Source: JASHPR01 sp963808705
GTDB lineage: Bacteria > Actinomycetota > Actinomycetes > Streptosporangiales > Streptosporangiaceae
Reading direction: 5' to 3'
NCBI GenBank assembly: GCA_963808705.1
Contig: CAWEHB010000016.1
Span: 868,001-932,000, forward strand
Length of the DNA: 64,000 nucleotides
The notes under the pieces were generated by a model, which saw only the letters and a program-made list of their open reading frames with translations, was not told the origin of the DNA and did not search any database. Position 1 is the first letter of the stretch; each line of letters opens with the position of its first letter. A program made the translations under genes and the position numbers. This document shows, one piece after another, positions 27,915 to 36,785 of the stretch.

Positions 27915-29488
27915 CTTGCCGTTTAACCTCGGCTGATCGCTGGTCTTGACGTGACACGGCCACCGCATGATGATCTTCGGGTTCCTGCGAAGAACTTGAA
28001 GACACAGGCGGTGGCCGTGGCGTTCAGTATCGCGTGGCTGGCGGCGGGAGTCGAGCCGCAACTGGAGGGTGCCGGGGCGCGGGAGGCGCTGGGAGCCTTT
28101 CGCTGGGAGCTGTATGGGTGCTTCACCGCGCGGGCGGATGCACTGTTCGAGGTGGCCGACGCGGTGCTGTGCGCTGAGGGGCCGGTGAAGACCCTGGCGG
28201 GGCTGTCGCTGGCGGCGGAGCACCGGCGCGGGCATGGGGCGCTGTATGACGCGGTGAACTGCGGGGAGATCGCTATCGGCCGGCTGCGGCGGTCGCTGGC
28301 GGGGCTGCCGTTACCGCGGGCCGCGGATGGGCGGCTGATGCTGGCAGTGGATGTGAGTAACTGGCTGCGGCCGGGCGCGGGCACCAGCCCGCAGCGGTTG
28401 TTCTGCCATGTCTACGGGCGGGGCAAGGGGCAGGCGCAGATGATCCCGGGCTGGCCGTACTCGGTGATCGCCGCGCTGGAGCCGGGCAGCACCTCGTGGA
28501 CCGCGGTGCTGGATGCGGTGCGCCTGGGCCCCGATGATGACGAGGCAGAGGTGACCGCCGGGCAGGTCCGCGACGTCATCGCCCGGCTGATCGGTGCCGG
28601 GCATTGGCGCGAGGGGGATCCGCCCATCCTGGTGATCTTCGATGCTGGGTATGACCCCATGCGGCTGGCCTACCAGCTGTCTGACCTGCCGGTGACGGTG
28701 CTGGGCCGGCTGCGCTCTGACCGTGTGCTGTATTTCCCGGTGCCCGGGCGCGCGCCCGGCACACGCGGCCGGCCCCTCCGGCATGGCCGGGAGCTCGCCC
28801 TCGCCGACCCGGGCACCTGGCCGGCCCCGCCGGTGACCACCACCACGGCAACCACCCGGTACGGCACCGCAGTGGCGCAGGCCTGGGACCGGCTGCATCC
28901 CCGGCTCACTCACCGCTCTGCCTGGCTGGGCCACCACGGCGATCTGCCGGTCATCGAAGGGACCCTGATCCGCCTGCACGTCGATCACCTGCCCGGCGAC
29001 CGTGACCCCAAGCCCGTGTGGCTGTGGTGCTCGGCCACCGGCGCCCCGCCCGCTGAGGTGGACCGGCTGTGGCAGGCGTTCCTCCGCCGGTTTGATCTTG
29101 AACATACCTTCCGGCTGTTCAAGCAGGTCCTCGGCTGGACCATCCCGAAAATCCGCAGCCCCGAGGCTGCGGACCGGTGGACCTGGCTGATCATCGCAGT
29201 CCACGCCCAGCTCCGCCTCGCCCGGCCACTCGCTGACGACCTGCGCCTGCCCTGGGAACGGCCCGCCCCGCCAGGGCGGCTCACCCCGGCCCGGGTCCGC
29301 CGGGGGTTTCGGAGCATCCGCGCGACCATCGGCTGCCCAGCCGGTGTGCCAAAACCTGGCAAGCCCGGCCCCGGCCGCCCGCCAGGATCGCGCAACCGCC
29401 GCCCCGCACCCCGCCACGACGTGGGGAAAACCACCAAAAGAGAACCCAGCCTCGAAAAACGGCGTAAACCCGCAGGTTAAACGACAAG
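27915..29488 (+). mobile_element. 1.57-kb insertion sequence inside a CRISPR repeat
   Basis: Terminal inverted repeats CTTGCCGTTTAACC (27915-27928) and GGTTAAACGACAAG (29475-29488) match at 13 of 14 positions. The flanks duplicate CTTAG (27910-27914 and 29489-29493), or TTAG if the terminal C is part of the element. Removing the element and one copy restores an intact 36-bp CRISPR repeat. A single transposase gene fills the element, and its stop codon lies inside the right inverted repeat. The TTAG target resembles the YTAR preference reported for IS701-type elements (inference). Confidence 0.9.
27951..29480 (+). CDS. DDE transposase of the CRISPR-inserted element
   Basis: The 509-residue protein has an N-terminal helical region, a central nuclease core with MLAVDVSNWLRP and ILVIFDAGYDPMRLAYQLSD, and FDLEHTFRLFKQVLGWTIPK towards the C-terminus. 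The Asp, Asp and Glu are spaced as in the DDE transposases of IS701/IS4-like groups. The C-terminus is strongly basic (PGKPGPGRPPGSRNRRP). It starts at GTG 27951. The reading frame looks undamaged, so the element may still be active. The exact IS family is not certain from reading alone. Confidence 0.88.
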   Translation: MTRPPHDDLRVPAKNLKTQAVAVAFSIAWLAAGVEPQLEGAGAREALGAFRWELYGCFTARADALFEVADAVLCAEGPVKTLAGLSLAAEHRRGHGALYDAVNCGEIAIGRLRRSLAGLPLPRAADGRLMLAVDVSNWLRPGAGTSPQRLFCHVYGRGKGQAQMIPGWPYSVIAALEPGSTSWTAVLDAVRLGPDDDEAEVTAGQVRDVIARLIGAGHWREGDPPILVIFDAGYDPMRLAYQLSDLPVTVLGRLRSDRVLYFPVPGRAPGTRGRPLRHGRELALADPGTWPAPPVTTTTATTRYGTAVAQAWDRLHPRLTHRSAWLGHHGDLPVIEGTLIRLHVDHLPGDRDPKPVWLWCSATGAPPAEVDRLWQAFLRRFDLEHTFRLFKQVLGWTIPKIRSPEAADRWTWLIIAVHAQLRLARPLADDLRLPWERPAPPGRLTPARVRRGFRSIRATIGCPAGVPKPGKPGPGRPPGSRNRRPAPRHDVGKTTKREPSLEKRRKPAG

Positions 29489-29506
29489 CTTAGAGAGCAG
29501 GATGAC
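29489..29506 (-). CRISPR. Detached half of the split CRISPR repeat
   Basis: CTTAGAGAGCAGGATGAC continues the repeat interrupted at 27914. Together the halves give a stem CCTGCTCT/AGAGCAGG, where both arms differ from the other repeats at paired positions (C to T and G to A). Transcription from the csb2 side reaches this half first. No further repeat is seen to the right. Confidence 0.8.
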
Positions 29507-29756
29507 GGCTCACGAAAACGAGACAGTTGACCTGCGGTGATATGACCGCCTGCGAGCGGCGCAAGATCGGGAGATTCGATCCTTCTTCTCTGTGGATTTG
29601 TCAAGATGCGAGCATGGCCGCAGACCCTGGACGCGAGCGCTGTCCGGCACCACACTTACCACAAGGCGCTCCGCTCGGACGATGCCCGGGGCAGTAGGCA
29701 TACTCGTTCAGCCTCCTGGCCGGTGCGAGTTCCGGCAGGTTCGCGATGGTCACGGC
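29507..29756 (-). promoter_or_regulatory. Presumed CRISPR leader region
   Basis: These 250 bases lie between the csb2 stop and the first CRISPR repeat in the direction of array transcription. They carry no convincing gene and are AT-richer in part (around 29575-29615), as leaders usually are. The insertion sequence now separates this region from the two intact repeats. Confidence 0.4.
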
Positions 29757-31160
29757 TCATTCCGGCCTAAAGATCCCGTAGCCGAAATGGCTGAGTTGCC
29801 CGAGCAGAAGTGGCCCGCGAACCTCCTCTGCAAACTCCAGCCGAAGTCCCAGCCCGGGCCGGGACTTGTCCATGCGCTCGGTCATCCGGTAGCGCCGGTA
29901 CCCCCGCGCCCATCGGTCCGGCAGCACCGCATCGGGATCCACCGGAGTGACCGTCGCGGGTGGCAGCCCTCGGTACCTGAGCTCGGTCGCCACGTCCGCG
30001 GCCAGGTACGCGTCCAGCGACTCGCGCTTGCGGTGCCGCACTGGCAGGTAAGGCGTCAGGCTGCGCCATCGCCGCGTCGGCCCGCACAGCTCTGGGGCCA
30101 TCTGTGCTACTGGCCCGGCACCTTGCAGCTGCAGGTTGACCTGCGGCAACCCGCGGAACTCGTACCCGTTGCCATTGGCAGGGCCACGGCGCCCGGATAC
30201 CGCGCGGATGTCCACGAGCGCGGCCACCTCCCTGGAACGCAAGCCCCCCGGGACATAGACAAGAAGGGCCGTAACGCACGCGTCCGGGCCGGTCCCGTCC
30301 GCGATCGGTACCCAGTGCGCGTGCTGATGGTTCGTGGGCGCTCCCTCGCCGCCGAGCAGGTCTCCCGCGCCGCATTCGGCCAGTGCCCGCGCCGCGCGCT
30401 GATGCATCGCGTCCGCCAGCAGGATGCCGTGAGTGGATTTGACCGGCACGCGGGAGATGACCGCGAACCGGACAGCCTGCACGGCGGTGGGCTCGGCCCG
30501 GACCGGTCGCGGGGCGACGGGACGCGCACTCGCGTAGCTGGCCCAGACAGTGCCCGCAGGAACTGTGCGCCGTGCCTTGCGCACCTCGACCGTGGACGTT
30601 TCCAGGACGGCCCGGCGAACCGGCCTGGCCGGGGCGAGTAGCCTAGCGGACAGCTCACCCTCACCACCCGGCCGCCACCAGGTCTCGTCCGGTTCCGGGT
30701 CGTCGTCGAGCAGCCGTGCCTCGCAGACCGAATCGGCCCGGCCCAGGTAGGGCAGCAGCTCGGCCAGCTTGGCCAGTACCGCCCGCTGCTCGCCGTCCAG
30801 GTCGGCGTCCCATCGCACCAGCAACGGCGCGTCCCGCTGCAGCCAGAGGAAAGGGTCCAGGGTCAGGTCGGTCCGCCCGGTCTCGCCCGTACGGTGACTT
30901 AGATCGGGCAGGTAGTGCCGGGTATGGGCCGGGCGGACGGGCGGCGTCAGGTAGGAAGGCGGGTCGCCGAGCGCCTCAAGCAGCGCATCGAGCACCGGGG
31001 CGGGCAAGTCCGGCCAGCGGGTGTACCAGGTTGCCACCAGGGCACGCAGCAGCCGCCACGGCGACGGCAGCCACTCGGCCGCCCCTTCGTTGGCGCTGCG
31101 GTCCCACGGCGTGGCGTGATACCGGCCGAGCGGGAACCAGATCGCAAGGGTTGTGGACAT
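29757..31160 (-). CDS. csb2: Type I-G (formerly I-U) CRISPR-associated protein Csb2 (Cas5-Cas6 fusion)
   Basis: The 467-residue protein begins MSTTLAIWFPLGRYHATPWD, with AAEWLPSPWRLLRALVATWY and PPVRPAHTRHYLPDLSHRTG. These are hallmarks of Csb2/GSU0054 proteins, which combine Cas5-like and Cas6-like RAMP domains and process and cap crRNA in the Cascade complex. A C-terminal HFGYGIFRP matches the glycine-rich RAMP ending. It starts one base after the csb1 stop, so the pair is translationally coupled. The frame is intact although the rest of the system is absent. Confidence 0.9.
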   Translation of the reverse strand: MSTTLAIWFPLGRYHATPWDRSANEGAAEWLPSPWRLLRALVATWYTRWPDLPAPVLDALLEALGDPPSYLTPPVRPAHTRHYLPDLSHRTGETGRTDLTLDPFLWLQRDAPLLVRWDADLDGEQRAVLAKLAELLPYLGRADSVCEARLLDDDPEPDETWWRPGGEGELSARLLAPARPVRRAVLETSTVEVRKARRTVPAGTVWASYASARPVAPRPVRAEPTAVQAVRFAVISRVPVKSTHGILLADAMHQRAARALAECGAGDLLGGEGAPTNHQHAHWVPIADGTGPDACVTALLVYVPGGLRSREVAALVDIRAVSGRRGPANGNGYEFRGLPQVNLQLQGAGPVAQMAPELCGPTRRWRSLTPYLPVRHRKRESLDAYLAADVATELRYRGLPPATVTPVDPDAVLPDRWARGYRRYRMTERMDKSRPGLGLRLEFAEEVRGPLLLGQLSHFGYGIFRPE

Positions 31161-31161
31161 C

Positions 31162-32133
31162 TCACTTGCTCCGCGACCAAGTGACCTCGGTCACGGGTCC
31201 CAGTTCGCCGGCGCAGTCCGCCGCGAGCTTGGCCACCCGGATTGCCGCCTCCTCGGCGTCGGGCCGCTCGCCGCGCACATCAAGCACACGCAGGTCGCAA
31301 GCGGTGCGCAGCCGCAGCCCGCCGTCGAGCAGCGACCCGATCTCGAACTCGGCCAGAGACTCCAGCAGGGCGGTCGCTGGCTCGGACAGTCCGTAGGATC
31401 GAAACTGGGCGTGGTCGATGGTGAAGTACGCAGTGATCGCGATAGCGGTGTACTCGACCCGGTGGTGCGGCACCGTGCCGTACCCGCGCGCGGTCAGGCC
31501 CTCCTTGGCCTCGTTGATGACCACGTCGCGCTTGACGCCGCCGCTGACCGCCGGGACCACCTGGTAGGCCTCGACGAAGCTGGTGACCGCGCGGGCGATC
31601 CGCGGCTGCCACGGCCAGCCCCTGCGGGCGAAGAACACCCCGTGCACCAGCGACACCGGATCCAGCCGGAAGCAGGCCCGCGCGACCGCCCGGTCGTCCA
31701 GCGGCTTGCCGACCGCCAGGCCCAGCTGCCGCTCCATCCACTTCTCGCCCTCTTCGGTTCCGCCGACCTTGCCCTCCATCACGTACGCCGACGCGAGCCG
31801 GTGCGCTTCCAGGCGGCTGGAGGAAAGGAAACTGCCATCGTCGCTGATGATCCGGATGTAGGGGAGGACGGCCAGTTGCTCGGCCTGATCGGCGCGGGCT
31901 TCGTCCCAGGTGGTGGCCTCCAGCCGGTTGGCCATCGACTGCGCGGACTCGGCTCGCCCGCTGCGCCCGACCGCCAGTTCCAGCGTGGTGAGCGCCGCGA
32001 GCAGATCACGCAGTGCCCTGGCCTCACCGTCCCGGGCGAAGGCCAGGTGAGCACGGTCGAAGCGCCGCACCGCGGTGCTGACCGCCGCCGACGCATCGGC
32101 GGTCCTGGCGGCGTGCGGTCGGGCCTGCGCCAC
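31162..32133 (-). CDS. csb1: Type I-G Csb1 (Cas7) with an atypical, probably rearranged N-terminus
   Basis: From about residue 60 the protein is a normal Csb1/Cas7: ESAQSMANRLEATTWDEARA, SSSRLEAHRLASAYVMEG, VHGVFFARRGWPWQPRIARA and GTVPHHRVEYTAIAITAYFT. Csb1 forms the crRNA-coating backbone of Cascade. The first 60 residues (containing RRFDRAHLAFARDGEARALR and DLLAALTTLELAVG) lack the usual Csb1 opening. Instead they resemble a helical segment of Csx17/Cas8-type proteins, suggesting a deletion that joined csx17 to csb1 (inference). The GTG at 32133 is the first start after an upstream stop at about 32246. It may encode a non-functional subunit. Confidence 0.75.
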   Translation of the reverse strand: MAQARPHAARTADASAAVSTAVRRFDRAHLAFARDGEARALRDLLAALTTLELAVGRSGRAESAQSMANRLEATTWDEARADQAEQLAVLPYIRIISDDGSFLSSSRLEAHRLASAYVMEGKVGGTEEGEKWMERQLGLAVGKPLDDRAVARACFRLDPVSLVHGVFFARRGWPWQPRIARAVTSFVEAYQVVPAVSGGVKRDVVINEAKEGLTARGYGTVPHHRVEYTAIAITAYFTIDHAQFRSYGLSEPATALLESLAEFEIGSLLDGGLRLRTACDLRVLDVRGERPDAEEAAIRVAKLAADCAGELGPVTEVTWSRSK

Positions 32134-32457
32134 CCGCGGCGGCTGACGGTGCTCGCGATCGCCGACGAAGCCCCGTTCGCTGTGTTCTATGGCCTGCGGG
32201 TGCCCCGGGCCGTGCAGCGGCGCAGGCCGAGGATCGCCGCCGGCTCAGCCCTGGTCGTAGCCGGAGCGGTAGCCCGGCTGCGGGCAGCATCGGCTGAACC
32301 GCTCCGGTAACAGCAGGCCCGTAGCGGCCACCGCGACAAGAGAACACCGGGAAACCCCGCGGCACCTGCCTACGAACCCCTTCATGAGCCCCCGGCCGCG
32401 TAGTCCGGCGTACGTTGCGCACTAAATGAGCCAACTCGGGACCGCTACGACAGTGGC
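32134..32457. other. 324-base gap upstream of csb1, no intact gene
   Basis: The csb1 frame remains open leftwards of a TGA at about 32246 but has no start codon before 32133. No cas3, csx17, cas4-cas1 or cas2 sequence can be read. A short plus-strand stretch around 32150-32310 (VLAIADEAPFAVFYGLRVPR) has coding-like composition without a recognisable family or start. This is where the missing cas genes would be expected. Confidence 0.35.
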
Positions 32458-34047
32458 TTAGTGGCCATCGCCTGCGCCACCGGGTGCCAGCTGGGGGAAG
32501 TAGTGGAAGGCGGCGTCCCTGATGACTTCGACGATGAGCTGCGGCGTGAGTTCGGCGGAGGGGTCGTCCAGCTGCGGTGGGAGTTTGAGCCCCATCTGCC
32601 GGGCGTGCTCGATGATGCCGGGTCCGATGTCCTTGCCCAGGTAGCCGAGGGCCTTGCCCATGGTCTGGTAGTCGATGGCCCATGCGGGTACGGGCCGGGC
32701 CGCGACGGTGGCCCAGGTCTGCGGGTCGCGCGGTGTGTGGCGGGTGAAGATGTGGTCGAAGGTGCGCGCTGCGGCATCGCGCTGGGTGAACGGCGCGCCG
32801 AGGTCCCAGGCCTTGCGCAGGGTCGCGATCAGCGAGGTGTGCCGGTACTCCTCGTTGTACACCGAGCCCGGTTCGACCCAGGGCGACACGGCGATGGCGG
32901 GGACCCGGTAGCCGGAACGGTCGAACGTGAAGCCGAACTCGCCCGCCGGTGCGGCCGGATCGGGCGGCGGGACCGGTCCGGGGGGGACGTGGTCGTAGGT
33001 TCCGCCTGGCTCGTCCCACCCGATCAGCAAGGTGGTGTTCCAGACGTTGGTGCCCGGCTCTGAGGTGGCGGACCGGTAGGCGTTGAAGACCCGCTCCAGG
33101 AACGCCTCGCCGCCCAGCATCGCCGACGACGGGTCGAGCCCGATGTCGACGTTGCCGCCGAAAAATGACCGGCCGAACGCCGGGTGGTAGTCGCCGTGCC
33201 CGGCGATCATGTCCGGCTCGATCAGCGCGAAATCGGGCAGGGTCCCGGCCGCGGCGTCCTTCTCGAACTCGGCGAACCGCACGAAGTGCGTCGCCAGCCG
33301 GTCCTTCAGCCGGGGGTAGTGGATGAGGCCGGTGAACGACAGGCACATCGGCTCCATCACGTAGACCTTCCAGGTCCTGCCGTGCTGTTCGAGCCGTTCG
33401 AAGATCGTCTCCGCGTCGTTTTCGGTGAACCACTTCCGCGCCGGGCTGTTGACGACCAGGCCGGACGACGTGGCCGCCGTCCAGAACGACCGGTTCATGA
33501 ACGTCTGCGACGGCACCTCGGAGAACCAGTGGTCAAACACCCCGAACTGGCGCGCGATGCCGCTCAGCACCGGCAGCTGCTGCGGGGTGTACCCGGTCAT
33601 GATCTGGGCGTACTCGTCATAGGCCGGCTGCCGCCCGACCTCGCCGGTGAACGTGCTGATGTAGTCGGTGACGAACCCGTCCATGGCCGGTGCCGCACCC
33701 GCCGGCGGCGCGTTCCACGGCGCGGTCACGCCCTCGCCGATCTTGAACCTGTTGTGGTCGTCGATCGCGCCGAACAGCTGGGTGTTGGTGTGGTACCACT
33801 CCTCACCCGAGTCCGGGTTAGGCGAATCCATGTCGGCAGTGATCCCGTAGGGCACCACCTTGCGCCCGGCGCCGTGCTCGGCCCATTCCGGGATCGGGTT
33901 GCTCAGCTCCTTCCCGATGACCCCGTCGAAGGTCTTGCCATCCCCGGGGCCGTAGAGGTGACCCAGCACGTTGTCGAAGGACCGGTTCTCGAACAGCACC
34001 ACCACCACATGGTCGAGCGCGTTGGCGCGGGTAGCCGAGCCGGGCAT
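32458..34047 (-). CDS. Phospholipase-C-type phosphoesterase (alkaline phosphatase superfamily)
   Basis: The 529-residue protein has the family opening DHVVVVLFENRSFDNVLGHL, YHTNTQLFGAIDDHNRF, DHWFSEVPSQTFMNRSFWTA, the metal-binding IAGHGDYHPAFG, and GWDEPGGTYDHVPPGPVPPP. This is the non-haemolytic phospholipase C / acid phosphatase family, which cleaves phosphodiesters or phosphomonoesters. No signal peptide is visible, unlike classic secreted PLCs. The ATG at 34047 is chosen for GGAGG five bases upstream; an ATG at 34131 (AAGGAG twelve bases away) is possible. Confidence 0.9.
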   Translation of the reverse strand: MPGSATRANALDHVVVVLFENRSFDNVLGHLYGPGDGKTFDGVIGKELSNPIPEWAEHGAGRKVVPYGITADMDSPNPDSGEEWYHTNTQLFGAIDDHNRFKIGEGVTAPWNAPPAGAAPAMDGFVTDYISTFTGEVGRQPAYDEYAQIMTGYTPQQLPVLSGIARQFGVFDHWFSEVPSQTFMNRSFWTAATSSGLVVNSPARKWFTENDAETIFERLEQHGRTWKVYVMEPMCLSFTGLIHYPRLKDRLATHFVRFAEFEKDAAAGTLPDFALIEPDMIAGHGDYHPAFGRSFFGGNVDIGLDPSSAMLGGEAFLERVFNAYRSATSEPGTNVWNTTLLIGWDEPGGTYDHVPPGPVPPPDPAAPAGEFGFTFDRSGYRVPAIAVSPWVEPGSVYNEEYRHTSLIATLRKAWDLGAPFTQRDAAARTFDHIFTRHTPRDPQTWATVAARPVPAWAIDYQTMGKALGYLGKDIGPGIIEHARQMGLKLPPQLDDPSAELTPQLIVEVIRDAAFHYFPQLAPGGAGDGH

Positions 34048-34552
34048 GCCAGCCTCCAGTCGTCTGCGGACGTTGCGGCCGGCTCCGGGTCGCCGGGCAC
34101 CGAAGAGCCGCCCGGCATCATCCCACTCCATCAGCGGGTGTCGCTCCTTCACCCGCAACGGGTGGTAGGCGTAAACCCGCGCCGCGGCAACCCCGCGCCA
34201 TGGCAAACCAGGGATCTCCGGCCGCCATGACCTGGCCGATGCGCTGCCTGACCAGCCGGCACGTCCGTATCTGAGTGACAACGTCACTCGGACTAGCCGG
34301 GTGACCTGCAGAAGCCGAAGCACCTCACAATTCAGTCGTGCACCCCAGCGGGACCCTGGAAGCTCTGGAAGCTGAGTGGCGTTCGGCGTGGAGGTGGTCC
34401 CGGCCCGGCTGCTCGCCGGGGTGCCAGGCCGAGCCCGAGACTGAGCGTTCTGGCTGCGCCGCAGGCTAGGTGCATTACCGCCGGCGTGTATCTGAGGCGT
34501 TCAATCCCGCTCTGCCTAGACAGGCAGGAAGTGACGCGAGGTTGGACGGGGC

Positions 34553-34915
34553 ATGAACCGCACGCAGATTCCCACGCCACACCATGAGCTGAGCTTCGGC
34601 GGGATGGCGCCGTGGCCCCTTCCGGGCGAGCTCAGCATGGCCGACATCCAGGCCGATCCGGCCGCCCGCTGCTGCAAGGAGTGCGGGCGCAGGCTCCTGC
34701 TGCTCCTCCTGCAGTCAAGCTCGTGGGTGTCGCACCGCACCGAGCACGTGAGCTTCCGCGACGACCGGTCCGTGGTGCGCCGCGTGACCGTCGGGTGGCA
34801 CACGGAGTTCGACTGGGACAGCACCTGCGAGGACCAGCTGATCACCGCCCTGGAGCGGCAGTCCTCGGCGACTCATGGTCCGGTGCCGAGTCACTGCCTC
34901 GTGCTGGCGAGGTGA
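34553..34915 (+). CDS. Hypothetical protein, 120 residues
   Basis: Not recognised. The product has a Cys-rich patch (CCKECGRRLLLLLLQ) and a beta-like stretch SFRDDRSVVRRVTVGWHTEF. GGACGGGG precedes the ATG. It ends seven bases before the FAD oxidoreductase start on the same strand, which suggests coupling. Codon bias is weaker than in neighbours, so it may be a shortened remnant. The gap 34048-34552 contains the phospholipase upstream region and no other gene. Confidence 0.45.
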   Translation: MNRTQIPTPHHELSFGGMAPWPLPGELSMADIQADPAARCCKECGRRLLLLLLQSSSWVSHRTEHVSFRDDRSVVRRVTVGWHTEFDWDSTCEDQLITALERQSSATHGPVPSHCLVLAR

Positions 34916-34922
34916 GGCGGCC

Positions 34923-36320
34923 ATGGGATCGATCGTGGTCTGCGGCGGCGGGGTGATCGGGCTGTCCGCAGCGATCATGCTCGCGCGGGACGGGCACCAG
35001 GTCACCGTGCTGGAGGCCGACCCCGGGGAGGCAGCGGCGACGCCCGGCGAGGCGTGGGAGTCCTGGCCTCGCCGGGGCGTCGCCCAGTTCCGCCAGCCGC
35101 ACAACCTGTTCCCGCGGTTCCGGCAGGTCTGCGACGAGGAGCTGCCCGGGATGACCGAGCGGCTGCTGGCGGCCGGCTGCGCCTGGGTGGATCCCGTGGG
35201 ATGGTTGCCGCCGAGCCTGCCCGATCGCGGGCCGCGCCCGGGTGACGAGGCCTTCCGGTTCGTGACCGGCCGGCGCCCGGTGACCGAATCCGTGATCGCC
35301 ACGGCCGCGCAGGAGCAGCCGGGCGTGACGGTCCGCCGGGGGGTGCGGGTGACCGGGCTGGTCGGCGGGCCGTCGGCGATCCGCGGCGTTCCGCACGTGG
35401 CGGGGGTGCGCACGGCCAGCGGCGAGGAGTTCCCGGCCGATCTCGTCGTCGACGCGATGGGCCGCTGCTCGCGTGGCGTGGAACTGCTGAGGGAGCTGGG
35501 CGCGCGTGAGCCGTACGCCGAGGCGGAAGACAGCGGGTTCGCCTACTACTCGCGGTTCTTCACCGGGCCATCCCGGCCCGCGCTGCTCGGCCCCCCGCTG
35601 GTCTCGATCGGCACGATCTCACTGCTGACCATCGAGGGTGACAACGACACCTGGTCGGTGACCGTGTTCTCGTCGTCCGGCGATGCGCCGGTCAAGGCGC
35701 TGCGCGACGCCGGGTGCTTCACCCGCCTGGTGCGAGCGTGCCCGCTGCAGGCCCACTGGCTTGACGGGCGGCCGATCACGGACGTGCTGCCCATGGCCGG
35801 GGTCCTGGACCGTTACCGCCGCTTCGTGGTCGGCGGCCAGCCGGTGGCGACCGGGTTCGCCGCGGTCGGCGACGCGTGGGCCTGCACCAACCCCTCGGCG
35901 GGACGCGGGGTCAGCGTCGGGATCGTGCACGCGCAACTGCTCCGCTGGACCGTCCGGGGCTATCTCGGTGACCCGGCGGGCTTCGCGCGGGCGTGGGACG
36001 AGGGCACCGAGCGGATGGTTGCCCCGTTCTACCGGAACCAGATCAAGGCCGACCGGGCCCGGCTCGCGGAGATGACGGCGCTGCGGGAGGGCCGCGCGTG
36101 GTCCCCGGCGGGCTCGATCATGAGCCGCCTGGCCGCGACCGCCATGCACGACGCCGACCTGTTCCGCGCGATGTTGGAGACCGTGATGTGCCTCGCGCTG
36201 CCGCAGGCTGTGATCGAGCGTCCCGGAATCAGGGACAAGATCGAGCAGTCGGACCACTGCTCCCCCGCGCCGGCTCCCGGCCCCGACCGGCGCCGGTTGC
36301 TTCGGCTGCTGTCGGCCTGA
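34923..36320 (+). CDS. FAD-dependent oxidoreductase (flavin monooxygenase-like)
   Basis: The 465-residue protein begins MGSIVVCGGGVIGLSAAIML, a Rossmann FAD-binding motif followed by the acidic HQVTVLEADPGEA. The second FAD motif FAAVGDAWACTNPSAGRGVS lies around residue 315. The layout resembles single-component aromatic or tailoring flavin monooxygenases. The substrate is unknown and no biosynthetic cluster surrounds it. The ATG at 34923 is preceded by GAGGTGAGG; an upstream in-frame start lacks homology. Confidence 0.85.
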   Translation: MGSIVVCGGGVIGLSAAIMLARDGHQVTVLEADPGEAAATPGEAWESWPRRGVAQFRQPHNLFPRFRQVCDEELPGMTERLLAAGCAWVDPVGWLPPSLPDRGPRPGDEAFRFVTGRRPVTESVIATAAQEQPGVTVRRGVRVTGLVGGPSAIRGVPHVAGVRTASGEEFPADLVVDAMGRCSRGVELLRELGAREPYAEAEDSGFAYYSRFFTGPSRPALLGPPLVSIGTISLLTIEGDNDTWSVTVFSSSGDAPVKALRDAGCFTRLVRACPLQAHWLDGRPITDVLPMAGVLDRYRRFVVGGQPVATGFAAVGDAWACTNPSAGRGVSVGIVHAQLLRWTVRGYLGDPAGFARAWDEGTERMVAPFYRNQIKADRARLAEMTALREGRAWSPAGSIMSRLAATAMHDADLFRAMLETVMCLALPQAVIERPGIRDKIEQSDHCSPAPAPGPDRRRLLRLLSA

Positions 36321-36419
36321 GGTTCTCTGCCGCAGGGTTGCCAACCGCTGCGCGCCTGAACCCCCCGGCCGGCGTCCCCTGACCGTCCCGGTCACGCCGG
36401 GGACGGCCATGATGGACGG

Positions 36420-36761
36420 ATGGACGACGCAGTGCAGGCCTACATCGAGGGCATTCCTGCCGAAAACCGGCCCCTGTTCGACCGGCTGCACCGGCTGATC
36501 CTCGCCGCGCACCCGGAGGCGGCCGTGGTGCTCTCGTACCGGATCCCCACCTACAAGGTCGGCCGCCGCCGCCTCTACCTCGGCGCGTGGAAACACGGCG
36601 TGTCGATCTACGGCTGGCAGGAAGACCGCGACGCCGGCTTCGCCGCCCGCCACGCCGCGCTCCGGACCAGCAAGGGCACCATCCGGCTGCGGCCCGAGGA
36701 CGCGGCCGGGATCGCGGACGACGAGTTCCGCGACCTGGCGCGCGCCGCCCTGGAGCCCTGA
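36420..36761 (+). CDS. DUF1801 (YdhG-like) protein
   Basis: The 113-residue protein has YIEGIPAENRPLFDRLHRLI, PEAAVVLSYRIPTYKVGRRR, LYLGAWKHGVSIYGWQ and TSKGTIRLRPEDAAGI, the standard DUF1801 / iron-chaperone-like fold. Its biochemical role is unclear across the family. CATGAT lies six bases before the ATG at 36420, consistent with a leaderless mRNA. It is convergent with the DsbA-like gene. Confidence 0.9.
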   Translation: MDDAVQAYIEGIPAENRPLFDRLHRLILAAHPEAAVVLSYRIPTYKVGRRRLYLGAWKHGVSIYGWQEDRDAGFAARHAALRTSKGTIRLRPEDAAGIADDEFRDLARAALEP

Positions 36762-36785
36762 CCCGCCCTCAGGCGGAAGAGGAGG

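Noticed and set aside
29507..29600. Additional CRISPR repeats to the right of the split repeat
   Set aside because: At the expected spacing (around 29543) the sequence shares no repeat core; only three units can be supported.
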